From: Roseomonas sp. CECT 9278
Lineage (GTDB): Bacteria > Pseudomonadota > Alphaproteobacteria > Acetobacterales > Acetobacteraceae
NCBI RefSeq assembly: GCF_918698155.1
Contig: NZ_CAKKLX010000018.1
Coordinates: 1 to 64,000, forward strand
Reading direction: 5' to 3'
Length of the DNA stretch: 64,000 nucleotides
Below the pieces are notes generated by a model. That model ran no database searches, was not told where the DNA came from, and saw only the letters and a program-made list of their open reading frames with translations. Below, one piece after another: positions 25,556-35,344 of the stretch (positions are counted from its first letter, which is position 1; each line of letters begins with the position of its first letter). A program made the position numbers and the translations under genes.

Positions 25556-26263
25556 TCAGAAATTCTCCGCCGACTGCGCGATCTGCGGCAGCATCCGGGT
25601 GCGGCGCAGCAGGTCGGGCAGGTCCGCGACACCGCGCGCGCCGGCACGCGCGACCAGCTGCGCCCACAGCGCGGCGGTTGCCTCGGCATCGCCCAGCGCC
25701 TGGTGGCGGCCCTCGATGACGATCCCCGCGCGCCCGCACAGCCCATCGAGCGAATGGTCCGGCTCCTGCGGGTCGAGCCAGCGCGACACCACCATGCTGC
25801 ACAGCATCGGGTTCGGCACCGCCGGCGCGCCGCGGTGTTCCTCCATGAACAGCAGCGTGCGGTCGAAGGCGGCGTTGTGCGCCACCAGCACGGCATCCCC
25901 GGCGAAATCCAGGAAGGCGGCGATCGCCGCGGCGGGGCCCGGTGCGCCGCGCACCGCCTGGTCCGTGATGCCGTGATAGGCGATGCCGGCCGGCGGGATC
26001 GGCCGCCCCGGATCGACCAGCGTGGTGAAGCGGCCGACCGGCTCGGCATTGCGCAGCCGCACCGCGCCGATCGACAGCAGGCCATCGCCGTTGGTCGGCT
26101 TCAATCCAGTCGATTCCAGGTCGATCACGACATAGGCCAACGAGGCCAGCGGCCCGCCCGGCAGCGCGGCATGGAAATGCGCCCGCGCGCGCACGAAGTC
26201 GCGGGCCGAGGGCTTCAACCCCTTCGCGACGGCGGCGGCGGCGCGGCGGAGGATCCCGCTCAT
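25556..26263 (-). CDS. DnaQ-type 3'-5' exonuclease (PolC/epsilon-like), copy A
   Basis: The 235-residue protein has the DEDDh exonuclease motifs: V-I-D-L-E-S-T-G-L (Exo I), AHNAAFDRTLLFM (Exo II) and HQALGDAEATAALW (Exo III). It would hydrolyse DNA or RNA from the 3' end. A proofreading epsilon subunit is unlikely because the clamp/polymerase-binding C-terminal region is absent and the gene sits beside a symporter and DUF294 cluster. It ends flush with the convergent DUF294 gene and is preceded by a second exonuclease gene 33 bases away. Both exonucleases probably share one transcript with the DUF294 gene. Confidence 0.9.
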   Translation of the reverse strand: MSGILRRAAAAVAKGLKPSARDFVRARAHFHAALPGGPLASLAYVVIDLESTGLKPTNGDGLLSIGAVRLRNAEPVGRFTTLVDPGRPIPPAGIAYHGITDQAVRGAPGPAAAIAAFLDFAGDAVLVAHNAAFDRTLLFMEEHRGAPAVPNPMLCSMVVSRWLDPQEPDHSLDGLCGRAGIVIEGRHQALGDAEATAALWAQLVARAGARGVADLPDLLRRTRMLPQIAQSAENF

Positions 26264-26296
26264 GCCACGCAGCCTGCCATGCGGCGCGGCGCCACG

Positions 26297-26968
26297 TCAC
26301 GCACCCAGCGGCGCGGCGGTCGCCTCGCGCCGCCCGTCGCGCTTCAGCCATTGCCCGCGCGCCGCCAGGTCGCGCAGCTTCACCCACATCATCGCCGCCA
26401 TCAGCGCATCCGCGAAGGCGTCATGCTGGCCAAGGTCGGGAATGCCCAGTTCGCGCCGGATGGACGCGAAGCGCAGATCCACCGTCGTGCCCGGCGGCGC
26501 CTTGCCATACTTGCGGTCGTAGTAGAGCGAGGAGACCTCGATGCGCCGGTTCGGCAGCCGGGCGCCGATCTGGTGCAGCGCATAGCGGTCGATCATGCGC
26601 ACGTCGAAGTCGATGTAGTAGCCGACCAGCGGGCGCGGGCCGATGAAGCGCAGCAATTCCGGCAGCACCTCGGCCATCGGGCGGCCGCGGGCCACGTCGC
26701 GCCGGCGCAGCCCATGCACCTTGATCGACCCGGCCTCGGGCATGCGTTCGGGCTTCACCACCGCTTCGAAGCGCCGGCTGGCAGCGATGCGGTTGCCGAT
26801 GACCGGGACGGCGGCGATGGCGACAATCTCGTCCACCCAGGGGTCGAGGCCGGTTGTCTCGCAATCGAGCGACACCGCCTCGTCCTCGGGCGGATCGTCC
26901 AGCAGGAACAGGAAATCCGGATCGGCCAGCGCGGCGCGCCAGAGACGACGGCGGAGCCACGCGATCAT
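26297..26968 (-). CDS. DnaQ-type 3'-5' exonuclease, copy B
   Basis: The 223-residue product carries the exonuclease motifs SLDCETTGL, FIGPRPLVGYYIDFDVRMID and QHDAFADALMAAMM. It is only distantly similar to its neighbour copy A, so the two are unlikely to be a recent duplication. The ATG at 26968 lies two bases after the stop of the DUF294 protein, so the two are a coupled pair. The same pairing (cyclic-nucleotide/CBS/DUF294 protein plus epsilon-like exonuclease) accompanies acetate permease genes in Pseudomonas, where it remains uncharacterised. The reading frame is open far upstream, but that part is antisense to the DUF294 gene. Confidence 0.9.
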   Translation of the reverse strand: MIAWLRRRLWRAALADPDFLFLLDDPPEDEAVSLDCETTGLDPWVDEIVAIAAVPVIGNRIAASRRFEAVVKPERMPEAGSIKVHGLRRRDVARGRPMAEVLPELLRFIGPRPLVGYYIDFDVRMIDRYALHQIGARLPNRRIEVSSLYYDRKYGKAPPGTTVDLRFASIRRELGIPDLGQHDAFADALMAAMMWVKLRDLAARGQWLKRDGRREATAAPLGA

Positions 26969-26970
26969 CG

Positions 26971-28791
26971 CTAGAAGACGCTCGTCTTGTAGCGCGTGGC
27001 GATGACCTCGCGGAACACGCGCACCACGCGCAGGCTGTCGCGCAATATGTCGCGGTCGGCGGCGGTCAGGCGGGAGGGGCGGACCAGCGCCTCCTCCTCC
27101 ACGCTGGCGCGGCGCACCGCCTCGATCTGCGTCGCGATGCGATAGGCCATGAACACGCGCAGCGCGCCCAGCAGGTCGCGGCCGAGTTCCTCCTGCAGCG
27201 CGCCGGCGCCGACCAGCGCGGCGATGCGCGCGGCGGTGGGCGTGGCGGCGATCCCGCGATCCAGCGCCATGGTGCGGATGCCGTGCACGATCGGGAAGAT
27301 TCCGGCCTTCTTGATGTCGATCGCGTCCTCGCCCACCCCCACGCTGGTCATCAGCGTGCTGAGCACGCCCAGCGACGGTGTCGCGAAGCTGTCGATCAGA
27401 TGCGCGAAATGCGCCATCCGCGCAGCCTCCCCGCGCATCATGCGCAGCAGCGCGGCCTTGGTGTCGTCCAGCAAGGCGGTGCGCCCGGTCAGCGCCACGG
27501 CATCGAGGAAGATGGCGATGTTCATCGCCGCCTCGGGCGTGCGGGCATCGACCCAGCGGCGCAGCTGGCGCTCCATGCCAGCGGCGGTCTGCGACCACAG
27601 CGGGTTGCGCACCATCACGTTGCCCGGGCAGGGCGGGAAGCCGAAGGCATCGAGCGCGCCGGAGAAGGCCTCGCGGAACGCCGCGATATCGGCGTCCGGC
27701 ACCTCGGCGGCCAGCAGCAGGCCGTTGTCCTGGTCGGTGCGCACGGTCTGCTCGGCGCGGCCCTCGCTGCCCATCAGCATCAGGCAGCCCTCGGCGCGGA
27801 TGCTGGCGGGCGCCACCAGGTCGAACAGCCGCACGAACAGGCGGCGATTGAGGTCGGAGGTGATCTCGGCGATCACCTCGACCTTCACGCCCTGGCGGTG
27901 CAGGCGTTCGACCTGGTCCTGGATGGCGCGCGCGGGCTCGGCCAGTTCCGCCACGTCGCGCGCGGCATCGATGCGGCGGGGGATCAGCTGCGAATTGCCG
28001 GCGAAGCGGCCGAGCAGGTCGATATCCTCGAGGAAGCCCACGAAGCCATCGCCATCGCGCACCGCAAGGCGCCGCTTGTTGTGGCGCGTCATGGCCAGCA
28101 GCGCATCCAGCAGCAGGTCGTCGGCGGCGACCGCGACGATCCCGAAATTGGCCAGCGCGCCGACCGGCGTGGACAGAGGCAGCGCCTTCAGCACAGCCGC
28201 CTTCGCCAGGTTCATGCCGGTGACGACGCCGATCCGGGCACCGTCGCGCACGAACAGCGCATTCACATCCGCCGCGGCCATCAGCGCGCCGGCCTGCTCG
28301 ATGCTGGCGCCGGCGTCGATGAATTCGGCGCGGTGGCGCATGGCATCGCGCACGCGCGCGCGCAGCACGGATTCCATGCCGCCTTCGGGCCGCCGCGCCT
28401 CGGCGAAGGCCTCCAGCTTGCGCGAGACATCGGCGTAGAAGAACGCCGCGAAGGCCGCGTTGCGCGCGATCAGCCGGCGCACCAGCGCACCCGGCAGCAG
28501 GATGCACAGCGTCTCCTCGGCGGCGCGGAAATCCTCGCCCGCCGCGCCATGCACCAGGGCGCGGCTGTCGAAGCTGTCGCGCGGGCCGAGCACGCCTTGC
28601 AGCGCCTCCCCCTCGCGCGCCTCGACCGCGCCCTTGAGGACCACGTGCAGCACATCGGCAGCCGCGCCGCGGGCGATGATGGTCTCGCCCGGGGCGAAGT
28701 AGCCGATGTCGGCGGCGGCGCGCAGTTCCTCGGCCTCCGGCTGGGTCAGCCGGTCGAAGGGCGGGTTCTGCGTGTCGAAGCCGGTCGCCAT
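26971..28791 (-). CDS. cNMP-binding/CBS/DUF294 nucleotidyltransferase-like signalling protein
   Basis: The 606-residue cytoplasmic protein has a cyclic-nucleotide-binding-like domain (about 10-130), two CBS domains (about 150-275), a DUF294 nucleotidyltransferase domain with LMGSEGRAEQTVRTDQDNGLLL (about 340-360) and a helical DUF294 C-terminal part. It could link nucleotide state to acetate uptake, since it lies downstream of actP and ahead of an exonuclease, but no reaction is proven for the family. The ATG at 28791 lies 42 bases after the actP stop. Compared with its paralogue at 24107-25555 it has the extra sensor domain. Confidence 0.92.
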   Translation of the reverse strand: MATGFDTQNPPFDRLTQPEAEELRAAADIGYFAPGETIIARGAAADVLHVVLKGAVEAREGEALQGVLGPRDSFDSRALVHGAAGEDFRAAEETLCILLPGALVRRLIARNAAFAAFFYADVSRKLEAFAEARRPEGGMESVLRARVRDAMRHRAEFIDAGASIEQAGALMAAADVNALFVRDGARIGVVTGMNLAKAAVLKALPLSTPVGALANFGIVAVAADDLLLDALLAMTRHNKRRLAVRDGDGFVGFLEDIDLLGRFAGNSQLIPRRIDAARDVAELAEPARAIQDQVERLHRQGVKVEVIAEITSDLNRRLFVRLFDLVAPASIRAEGCLMLMGSEGRAEQTVRTDQDNGLLLAAEVPDADIAAFREAFSGALDAFGFPPCPGNVMVRNPLWSQTAAGMERQLRRWVDARTPEAAMNIAIFLDAVALTGRTALLDDTKAALLRMMRGEAARMAHFAHLIDSFATPSLGVLSTLMTSVGVGEDAIDIKKAGIFPIVHGIRTMALDRGIAATPTAARIAALVGAGALQEELGRDLLGALRVFMAYRIATQIEAVRRASVEEEALVRPSRLTAADRDILRDSLRVVRVFREVIATRYKTSVF

Positions 28792-28833
28792 GGCTGTGCC
28801 GGCGCGGCCCTTGCGGGGGCCGCGCCGCGCGCC

Positions 28834-30516
28834 TCAGTGCATATGCGCCGAGGACGCGCCGATGCCGGTCTCGGAGCGCACGTATTGCGCGTCGAACCCG
28901 GCCTTCTCGGCCTTCGACTGGGCGCTGTTGTCCAGCTTCGAGAACAGCCAGATCCCCACGAAGGCAATGGTCATCGAGAACAGCGCCGGGTTGTCGTAGG
29001 GGAAGACCGCCTCCGCATGGCCCAGCGTCTGCACCCAGACCGCCTTCGACAGCACCACCATCACCACCGCGCTGGCCAGGCCCAGGAAGCCGCCGATCAG
29101 CGACCCGCGCGTGGTGGTGCCGCGCCAGAACACCGACATCAGCAGCACCGGGAAGTTGCACGATGCCGCGACGGCGAAGGCCAGGCCCACCATGAAGGCG
29201 ACGTTCTGGTTCTCGAACACATAGCCCAGCACGATCGCGACGATGCCGATCACCACCGCCGAGATCTTCGAGATCCGCACCTCCTTCTGTTCATCGGCGC
29301 GGCCGCGCGCGATCACCTCGGCATAGAGGTCGTGGCTGACCGCGGAGGCGCCCGCCAGCGTGAGCCCCGCCACCACCGCGAGGATGGTCGCAAACGCCAC
29401 CGCCGAGATGAAGCCGAGGAACAGCGACCCGCCCACCGCGGCGGACAGGTGCACCGCCGCCATGTTGGTCCCGCCCAGCAGCCCGGTGATGCGGTTGATC
29501 ACGCCCCCCGCGCCCGCCGTGTAGAAGCTGTCATCGGTCATCAGGAAGGTGATGGCGCCGAAGCCGATGATGAAGGTCAGGATGTAGAAATACGCGATGA
29601 AGCCGGTCGCGTAGAAGACCGACTTGCGCGCCGCCTGCGCGTCGCTGACGGTGAAGAACCGCATCAGGATATGCGGCAGACCCGCCGTGCCGAACATCAG
29701 CGCGAGGCCGAGCGAGATCGCCGAGACCGGGTCCGACACCAGCGCGCCCGGCGCCATGATGGCATCGTGGCGCGGATGCACGCGCACGGCATCCGCGAAC
29801 ATCGCCTCGGGGCTGAAGCCGTAGCGCCACAGCACCATGAAGGCCATGAAGGACGCGCCGGCCAGCAGCAGGCAGGCCTTGATGATCTGCACCCAGGTCG
29901 TCGCCTTCATGCCGCCGAAGGCGACATAGACGATCATCAGGATGCCCACGATCACCACGGCGTACAGGTATTCCAGCCCGAACAGCAGCTGGATCAGCTT
30001 CCCCGCGCCAACCATCTGCGCGATCAGGTAGAAGGCCACCACCACCAGCGTGCCGGTCGCCGACAGGATGCGGATGGATGTCGGCTCCAGCCGGAACGAC
30101 GCGACATCGGCGAAGGTGAACTTGCCCAGGTTGCGCAGCCGCTCCGCGATCAGGAACAGGATCACCGGCCAGCCCACCAGGAAGCCGATCGAATAGATCA
30201 GCCCGTCGAAGCCCGACGCGAAGACGAGGCCCGAGATGCCCAGGAACGACGCTGCCGACATGTAGTCCCCGGCGATCGCCAACCCGTTCTGGAAGCCGGT
30301 GATGCCGCCGCCCGCGGCATAGAAATCCGCCGCCGAACGCGTCTGCATCGCCGCCCGCCAGGTGATGCCCAGCGTGCCAAGCACGAACAGGAAGAACATC
30401 ACGATCGCCGCCCAGTTCAGCGCCTGGCGATCGACCTCGCCCTCCAGCGCGCCGGCGGCATGCGCGGCGGTTGCGGTCGCGGCCAGCGCCGCGGCGATCC
30501 ACAGCAGGCGCCTCAT
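28834..30516 (-). CDS. actP: Cation/acetate symporter ActP
   Basis: The 560-residue SSS-family permease is close to E. coli ActP throughout: an N-terminal signal-like segment ([19 protein letters not shown]), then [60 protein letters not shown] and [17 protein letters not shown]. It takes up acetate and related short acids with a cation across the inner membrane. The ATG at 30516 overlaps the stop of the DUF485 gene by four bases, and the DUF294 gene follows, so all belong to one run. Confidence 0.96.
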   Translation of the reverse strand: MRRLLWIAAALAATATAAHAAGALEGEVDRQALNWAAIVMFFLFVLGTLGITWRAAMQTRSAADFYAAGGGITGFQNGLAIAGDYMSAASFLGISGLVFASGFDGLIYSIGFLVGWPVILFLIAERLRNLGKFTFADVASFRLEPTSIRILSATGTLVVVAFYLIAQMVGAGKLIQLLFGLEYLYAVVIVGILMIVYVAFGGMKATTWVQIIKACLLLAGASFMAFMVLWRYGFSPEAMFADAVRVHPRHDAIMAPGALVSDPVSAISLGLALMFGTAGLPHILMRFFTVSDAQAARKSVFYATGFIAYFYILTFIIGFGAITFLMTDDSFYTAGAGGVINRITGLLGGTNMAAVHLSAAVGGSLFLGFISAVAFATILAVVAGLTLAGASAVSHDLYAEVIARGRADEQKEVRISKISAVVIGIVAIVLGYVFENQNVAFMVGLAFAVAASCNFPVLLMSVFWRGTTTRGSLIGGFLGLASAVVMVVLSKAVWVQTLGHAEAVFPYDNPALFSMTIAFVGIWLFSKLDNSAQSKAEKAGFDAQYVRSETGIGASSAHMH

Positions 30517-30821
30517 GACTCCAACTCCGCCTTGAGGCGCGCGGTCATCGCGTCGAACTCGCCATTGGCGCGCCGCACATAGATGCCGGTCAGCAGGAAG
30601 GCCGAGACGATCACCACCAGCCCCAGCACGATGCCGAGCGAGGTCACGCCGCCGCCCACCTTCATCGCCAGCAGCGGCTTGGCGAAGGCGACCAGCGCGA
30701 TGAAGCCGAAATAGATCACCAGCATGATGACCGAGAGGGTCCAGGCGAAGCCGGCGCGTCGCCGGACCAGCTCCTGGAATTGCGGGCTGTTCAGCACCCG
30801 CAGATGCGCGTCGTCACTCAT
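30513..30821 (-). CDS. yjcH: DUF485 inner-membrane protein (YjcH-like)
   Basis: The 102-residue protein has two membrane helices ([22 protein letters not shown] and [21 protein letters not shown]) and the [21 protein letters not shown]-terminus typical of DUF485 partners of ActP. It precedes actP with a four-base overlap, as in enterobacteria, where yjcH-actP follow acs. The ATG at 30821 is preceded by AGGAAGG; a longer open stretch upstream is antisense to prpE's leader. Its exact role in acetate uptake is unknown. Confidence 0.93.
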   Translation of the reverse strand: MSDDAHLRVLNSPQFQELVRRRAGFAWTLSVIMLVIYFGFIALVAFAKPLLAMKVGGGVTSLGIVLGLVVIVSAFLLTGIYVRRANGEFDAMTARLKAELES

Positions 30822-30984
30822 GGCCTGGCCTTCCTGTTGCCTGGCGCCTGTCCCGGTCGCAGCCGCGTGGCACCCATAGACGCGCCGCGCATGGCGAAGC
30901 TTGATCTGGCGCAACAGGCGCGCGGGCCTTGCCTGCCGCCGCCGGGGCGGTCCAGGCTTGCGGCAACCGAGGGGGGAACCGCGC

Positions 30985-32874
30985 ATGACGACGGGCTACG
31001 ACGCGACCTATGCGCGCTGGCAGCAGGACCCGGCCGGCTGGTGGCTGGCCGCCGCGACGGGCATCGCCTGGGACACGCCGCCGTCGCGCGCCTTCGATCC
31101 CGCGCTCGGCGTCTATGGCCGCTGGTTCCCCGACGGGCGGCTGAACACCTGCTTCAACGCGGTGGACCGCCACGTCGCCGCCGGACGCGGCGACCAGGCC
31201 GCGATCATCTGGGACAGCCCGATGACCGGGCAGGTCGTCACCATCACCTATGCGCGACTGCTCGACCGCGTCGCGCGCCTGGCCGGGGCGCTCGCCGCGC
31301 GCGGCGTGGGCACCGGCGACCGCGTCGTCATCTACATGCCGATGGTGCCCGAAGCGGCGATCGCGATGCTCGCCTGCGCGCGGCTCGGCGCCGTGCATTC
31401 GGTGGTGTTCGGCGGCTTCGCGGCGGCCGAGCTCGCGGCGCGCATCGCCGATGCGAAGCCGCGCGCCATCGTCACGGCCTCCTGCGGGCTCGAACCCGGG
31501 CGCATCGTGAAATACAAGCCGCTGATCGATGCCGCGATCGCGCTGTCACCACACAAGCCGTCATCGGTGCTGATCCTGCAGCGCCCGCAATCGCCCTGCG
31601 ACCTGATCCCCGGCCGCGACGAGGACCTGCTGGACGCCGAGGCCGCCGCCGCGCCGCATGCCTGCGTCAGCGTGGCGGCGACCGATCCGCTCTATATCCT
31701 CTATACCTCGGGCACGACGGGCGCGCCCAAGGGCATCCTGCGCGACAATGGCGGGCACGCGGTGGCGCTGCACACCTCCATGTCCATGGTCTATGGCGTC
31801 GGGCCGGGCGACGTGTACTGGGCCGCGTCGGATGTCGGCTGGGTGGTGGGCCATTCCTACATCGTCTACGCGCCGCTGCTGGCCGGCTGCACCACCGTGC
31901 TGTTCGAGGGCAAGCCGGTCGGCACGCCCGATGCCGGCACCTTCTGGCGGGTCTGCGCGCAGCACGGCGTGAAGGTGCTGTTCACCGCCCCCACCGCGAT
32001 CCGCGCCATCAAGAAGGAAGACCCCGAGGGCGCGTTGCTGATGCGCCACGACCTGTCGAAGCTGGAGGCGCTGTACCTGGCGGGCGAGCGCTGCGACCCC
32101 GACACCATCACCTGGTCGCAACGCCTGCTCGGCAAGCCGGTGGTGGACCATTGGTGGCAGACCGAGACCGGCTGGACCATCACCGGCAATTTCCGTGGCC
32201 TCGGCCTGTTCCCGACCAGGCCCGGCTCCGGCGGCAAGCCCGCGCCGGGCTACGACGTGGTGGTGCTCGACGAAGCGAACCAGGAAGTGCCGCGCGGGCA
32301 GATCGGCAGCCTCGCGATCCGGCTGCCGCTGCCGCCCTCCGCGCTGCCCACGCTGTTCAACGCGGACGACCGGTTCCGCGAGGCCTATCTCGCGGCGCAT
32401 CCCGGCTATTACAGCACCGCGGATGCCGGGATGATCGACGCCGAGGGCTATGTCTCGGTGATGAGCCGCACCGACGACATCATCAACGTCGCCGGCCACC
32501 GGCTGTCGACCGGCGCGATGGAGGAAGTGCTCGCCGCCCACCCCGACGTCGCGGAATGCGCCGTGGTCGGCGTGCGCGACACGCTGAAGGGCCAGGTGCC
32601 GCTCGGGCTTGTCGTGCTGAAATCCGGCGTCAGCCGCGCCGATGCCGACATCGCCACGGACCTGGTCGCCATGGTGCGCGACCGCATCGGCCCCGTCGCC
32701 GCCTTCAAGGAGGCGCGCGTGGTGGCGCGCCTGCCCAAGACGCGTTCCGGGAAAATCCTGCGCGCCACGCTGCGCAAGATCGCCGATGGCGACGACTACA
32801 TCGTGCCGCCCACCATCGACGACCCGCTGATCCTGGAGGAAGTGACGGGCGTGCTGAAGGCCGCGATGCGCTGA
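30985..32874 (+). CDS. prpE: Propionate--CoA ligase PrpE
   Basis: The 629-residue enzyme activates propionate (and more slowly acetate) to its CoA ester via an acyl-AMP. It has the AMP-binding loop YTSGTTGAPKGI, the WWQTETGW motif, and the catalytic lysine region TRSGKILR in the mobile C-terminal domain. MTTGYDATYARWQQDPAGWWLAAATGIAW is the ACAS-type N-terminus, and AHPGYYSTADAG is the propionyl-CoA-synthetase form of the A8 region. The ATG at 30985 follows GAGGGGGG at about eight bases. It is divergent from the DUF485-actP run, which fits uptake and activation of short-chain acids at one locus. Acs-type specificity cannot be fully excluded. Confidence 0.9.
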   Translation: MTTGYDATYARWQQDPAGWWLAAATGIAWDTPPSRAFDPALGVYGRWFPDGRLNTCFNAVDRHVAAGRGDQAAIIWDSPMTGQVVTITYARLLDRVARLAGALAARGVGTGDRVVIYMPMVPEAAIAMLACARLGAVHSVVFGGFAAAELAARIADAKPRAIVTASCGLEPGRIVKYKPLIDAAIALSPHKPSSVLILQRPQSPCDLIPGRDEDLLDAEAAAAPHACVSVAATDPLYILYTSGTTGAPKGILRDNGGHAVALHTSMSMVYGVGPGDVYWAASDVGWVVGHSYIVYAPLLAGCTTVLFEGKPVGTPDAGTFWRVCAQHGVKVLFTAPTAIRAIKKEDPEGALLMRHDLSKLEALYLAGERCDPDTITWSQRLLGKPVVDHWWQTETGWTITGNFRGLGLFPTRPGSGGKPAPGYDVVVLDEANQEVPRGQIGSLAIRLPLPPSALPTLFNADDRFREAYLAAHPGYYSTADAGMIDAEGYVSVMSRTDDIINVAGHRLSTGAMEEVLAAHPDVAECAVVGVRDTLKGQVPLGLVVLKSGVSRADADIATDLVAMVRDRIGPVAAFKEARVVARLPKTRSGKILRATLRKIADGDDYIVPPTIDDPLILEEVTGVLKAAMR

Positions 32875-32878
32875 CGCG

Positions 32879-35344
32879 TCAGTCCAGCGCGGCATCCTCG
32901 ACCAGCATCACCAGTTCGCGCCCGGTGCCGGGTTCGCGCACCGCGCCGCTGAAGTCGAGCCGGAGTTCGTTCAGCCCGGCCCGCAGCACGAGGTCGATCG
33001 CCAGCACGTGCGCCTCGCGCAGGCCCGATCCGGCCGCCGCCAGCGCCACCGGCGCATCGCCGTTCAGCGCGGCGCCGATCTCCTGGCTGGGCAGCAGGCT
33101 GCGATAGCGCAGCACGAGCCGGGCCGGGCCGTCCTGCGGGGATTCCACCACCAGCCGCGCGCTGCGCGCGACGATCCAGCGCACCCCGGCCGGAATGCCG
33201 AGTTCCTCGAAAGGGCCTTCCTCCGCCCCGATGCCCGCGCACAGGTCCCAGCGGATCCGACGTTCGCCGGGCGGCGCGGCGGCCGGCTCGGCTGCGGTCA
33301 CGGGCTCCGGCGGAAGCGCCGCCGACAGCGCCACGCCCGCGGCGGTCCCGGCCATCGGCGCCGCACCGGCCGCCACCAGCACCGGCACCGGCCCATCCGC
33401 CGCGCCGCCGACCAGGTCCCAGGCCAAGGGCGTTCCCTGGCGCAGCAGCGCCGGCGGCAGCGTCGCGGTCGCGAGCCATCCCTTGCCCTCGGCGCTGACC
33501 ACGAGCGGCACCGGCACGGCATTCACGTAGAAGGCAAGCCCGCGGATGGCGGGCACCTGCGCCGCGGCGAAGCGCAGCGCGACCACGCAAGGGGTCGCGG
33601 CATCGGCCACGACATCGCCGCTCACCGCCGGCGCCACGGGCCAGCCGCCGCCCGCCGCCGCCGCCGAGAGCACCCGCGCCACCGGCCCATCCTGCGGGCG
33701 CGCCAGCCGCGCCGCGGCATCCTGTGCCACCGGTCCGACCCGCAGGCCGGCCACCAGCACGCCCAGGTCGCGCGCCTCGTTGGCAGGGCGATAGGTGAAG
33801 GGCAGGCGCAGCTTCAGCGTCACGCGCGGTTGCGCGCGCCCCGGCCCCGGCCCCTGCACCACGAGCCGCGCCCCGCGGCCGATGCGCGTGCTGGACAACG
33901 TCGCGGGGCCCGTCCCGGCCACCGCCTCGCAGCGGTCGAGCTGATCGGCGCCGAAGAAGGACAGCAGCGTGACCTCGACCTCCCAGGGCTCGTCGAAGGG
34001 CCAGTCGAAGGCGATCACCGGCTCCTGCGCGGTCCAGCGCACCTGGCGGCCATCGACCGTCTCGGGGCGGTGCCAGCCGGCCTCCAGGCGCAGCAGGTCG
34101 ATCGTCGCGTGCTGCGCGCGCCGCACCAGCGTGGCGGTCGCCTTGTGCCGCACCCACAGCGCGGCGACCTGGTCGACCAGCGCGGCGGCGCCGTTCGCGG
34201 CGCGGAAGCGTAGGCCCGCCGCGACCGATGCCGCCTCCAGCGCCGCGATGCGCGGCAGTGCCTCGGCGAAGGCGCCGGCGATCCCATCGACGCCGTGCGC
34301 GGCGTAGGTCACATGCCCCGCACCCCAGTGCCGCGCCTCGTGCTCCAGCCAGGTGCCCGCCGGCACCACCACCGGCAGGCCCAGGCTGATCGCCTCCCAC
34401 AGCACCCCCGAGGATTTGCGCCGGTACAGCACAGGGTCGTAGGGGAACAGCGCGATGCGCGCGCCGCGCAGCAGGTCGAGATACGCCCCCGGCGCCAGGC
34501 GTCCCGTCGCCACTTCGATATTGGGCGCGCCGGGGGGCAGCGCCGCCAGCGCCTCGGTGGCCGCCCGCGCCTCGCCCCAGGCCGAGGCGCCGTTCACATG
34601 CGCCGCGAAGCGCCATTCGGGATGCGCCCCGGCCAGGCGCGGCAGCAGCGCGGGCAGCAGGGCCACGCCCTTGTCGATGCGCGCATCGCCGGCGAACAGC
34701 AGCGCGCGTTGCGCCGGCACGGCCGATCCGGGTTCGGGGCGGATCGGCAGCGGATGCGGCGCGACCTTGCGGCACAGCAGCGCGGAGAACTCCGCCGCAT
34801 GCTGCCCGCCGCTGGCGAAGATGTGCACCGGCGGCCCGGCCTCCTGGGCGATGCGGTCGGCCAGGCGGTAGAACAGCGCGCGCAGCGGGTCCTCCACCGC
34901 CGATTCTCCCCCGGCATCCACCGCGACGCCCGAGGGAAACATCAGGTGCACCACGAACAGCGGCGCCTCGATCGGATCGAACCCCTTCATCCAGCCGAGG
35001 AAGCCGGCCAGGTGATTCTCGGTGGTGGTCGGCACCAGCACGCAGTCCGTCGGGCGGAAGTCCCCGCGCGGCAGGGCGGCCAGCTCGTCCTGCAGCAGGT
35101 CGTTGAACGCACGGTAGTCATCGAGCCGCCCGGTCACCGGGTCGGTGCTGCGCACGGCATAGGTCGTCTCGGTGAAATGCGGCAGGATCCGCACGCCCTC
35201 GATCGTGGTGGCGGCGAAGCGGCGATGCGCGATGATCGTCGCCGCCTCCCCGCGCGCGATCGCCTCCTTCGCGATCGCCAGGTCATACGCGAGGTGATGC
35301 CCCGCCTCCCCCTCCAGGTTGGGGTCGAGGATGATGAGAGTCAT
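32879..35344 (-). CDS. GT-B glycosyltransferase with C-terminal beta-rich modules
   Basis: The 821-residue protein starts with a GT-B glycosyltransferase (about 1-400; GDARIDKGVALLPALLPRLAGAHPEW and SSGVLWEAISLGLPVVVPAGTW near the donor site). It continues with about 400 residues of beta-rich sequence arranged as two or three jelly-roll-like modules, each with an R-L-V-V segment (ARLVVQGPGPG, ARLVVESPQDGPARLVLRYRS). The tail may bind glycan or protein acceptors. Its ATG overlaps the stop of the small protein upstream (ATGA), so it is coupled to it. It probably builds a surface polysaccharide or modifies an appendage; the sugar is unknown. Its stop faces that of prpE at four bases. Confidence 0.8.
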   Translation of the reverse strand: MTLIILDPNLEGEAGHHLAYDLAIAKEAIARGEAATIIAHRRFAATTIEGVRILPHFTETTYAVRSTDPVTGRLDDYRAFNDLLQDELAALPRGDFRPTDCVLVPTTTENHLAGFLGWMKGFDPIEAPLFVVHLMFPSGVAVDAGGESAVEDPLRALFYRLADRIAQEAGPPVHIFASGGQHAAEFSALLCRKVAPHPLPIRPEPGSAVPAQRALLFAGDARIDKGVALLPALLPRLAGAHPEWRFAAHVNGASAWGEARAATEALAALPPGAPNIEVATGRLAPGAYLDLLRGARIALFPYDPVLYRRKSSGVLWEAISLGLPVVVPAGTWLEHEARHWGAGHVTYAAHGVDGIAGAFAEALPRIAALEAASVAAGLRFRAANGAAALVDQVAALWVRHKATATLVRRAQHATIDLLRLEAGWHRPETVDGRQVRWTAQEPVIAFDWPFDEPWEVEVTLLSFFGADQLDRCEAVAGTGPATLSSTRIGRGARLVVQGPGPGRAQPRVTLKLRLPFTYRPANEARDLGVLVAGLRVGPVAQDAAARLARPQDGPVARVLSAAAAGGGWPVAPAVSGDVVADAATPCVVALRFAAAQVPAIRGLAFYVNAVPVPLVVSAEGKGWLATATLPPALLRQGTPLAWDLVGGAADGPVPVLVAAGAAPMAGTAAGVALSAALPPEPVTAAEPAAAPPGERRIRWDLCAGIGAEEGPFEELGIPAGVRWIVARSARLVVESPQDGPARLVLRYRSLLPSQEIGAALNGDAPVALAAAGSGLREAHVLAIDLVLRAGLNELRLDFSGAVREPGTGRELVMLVEDAALD

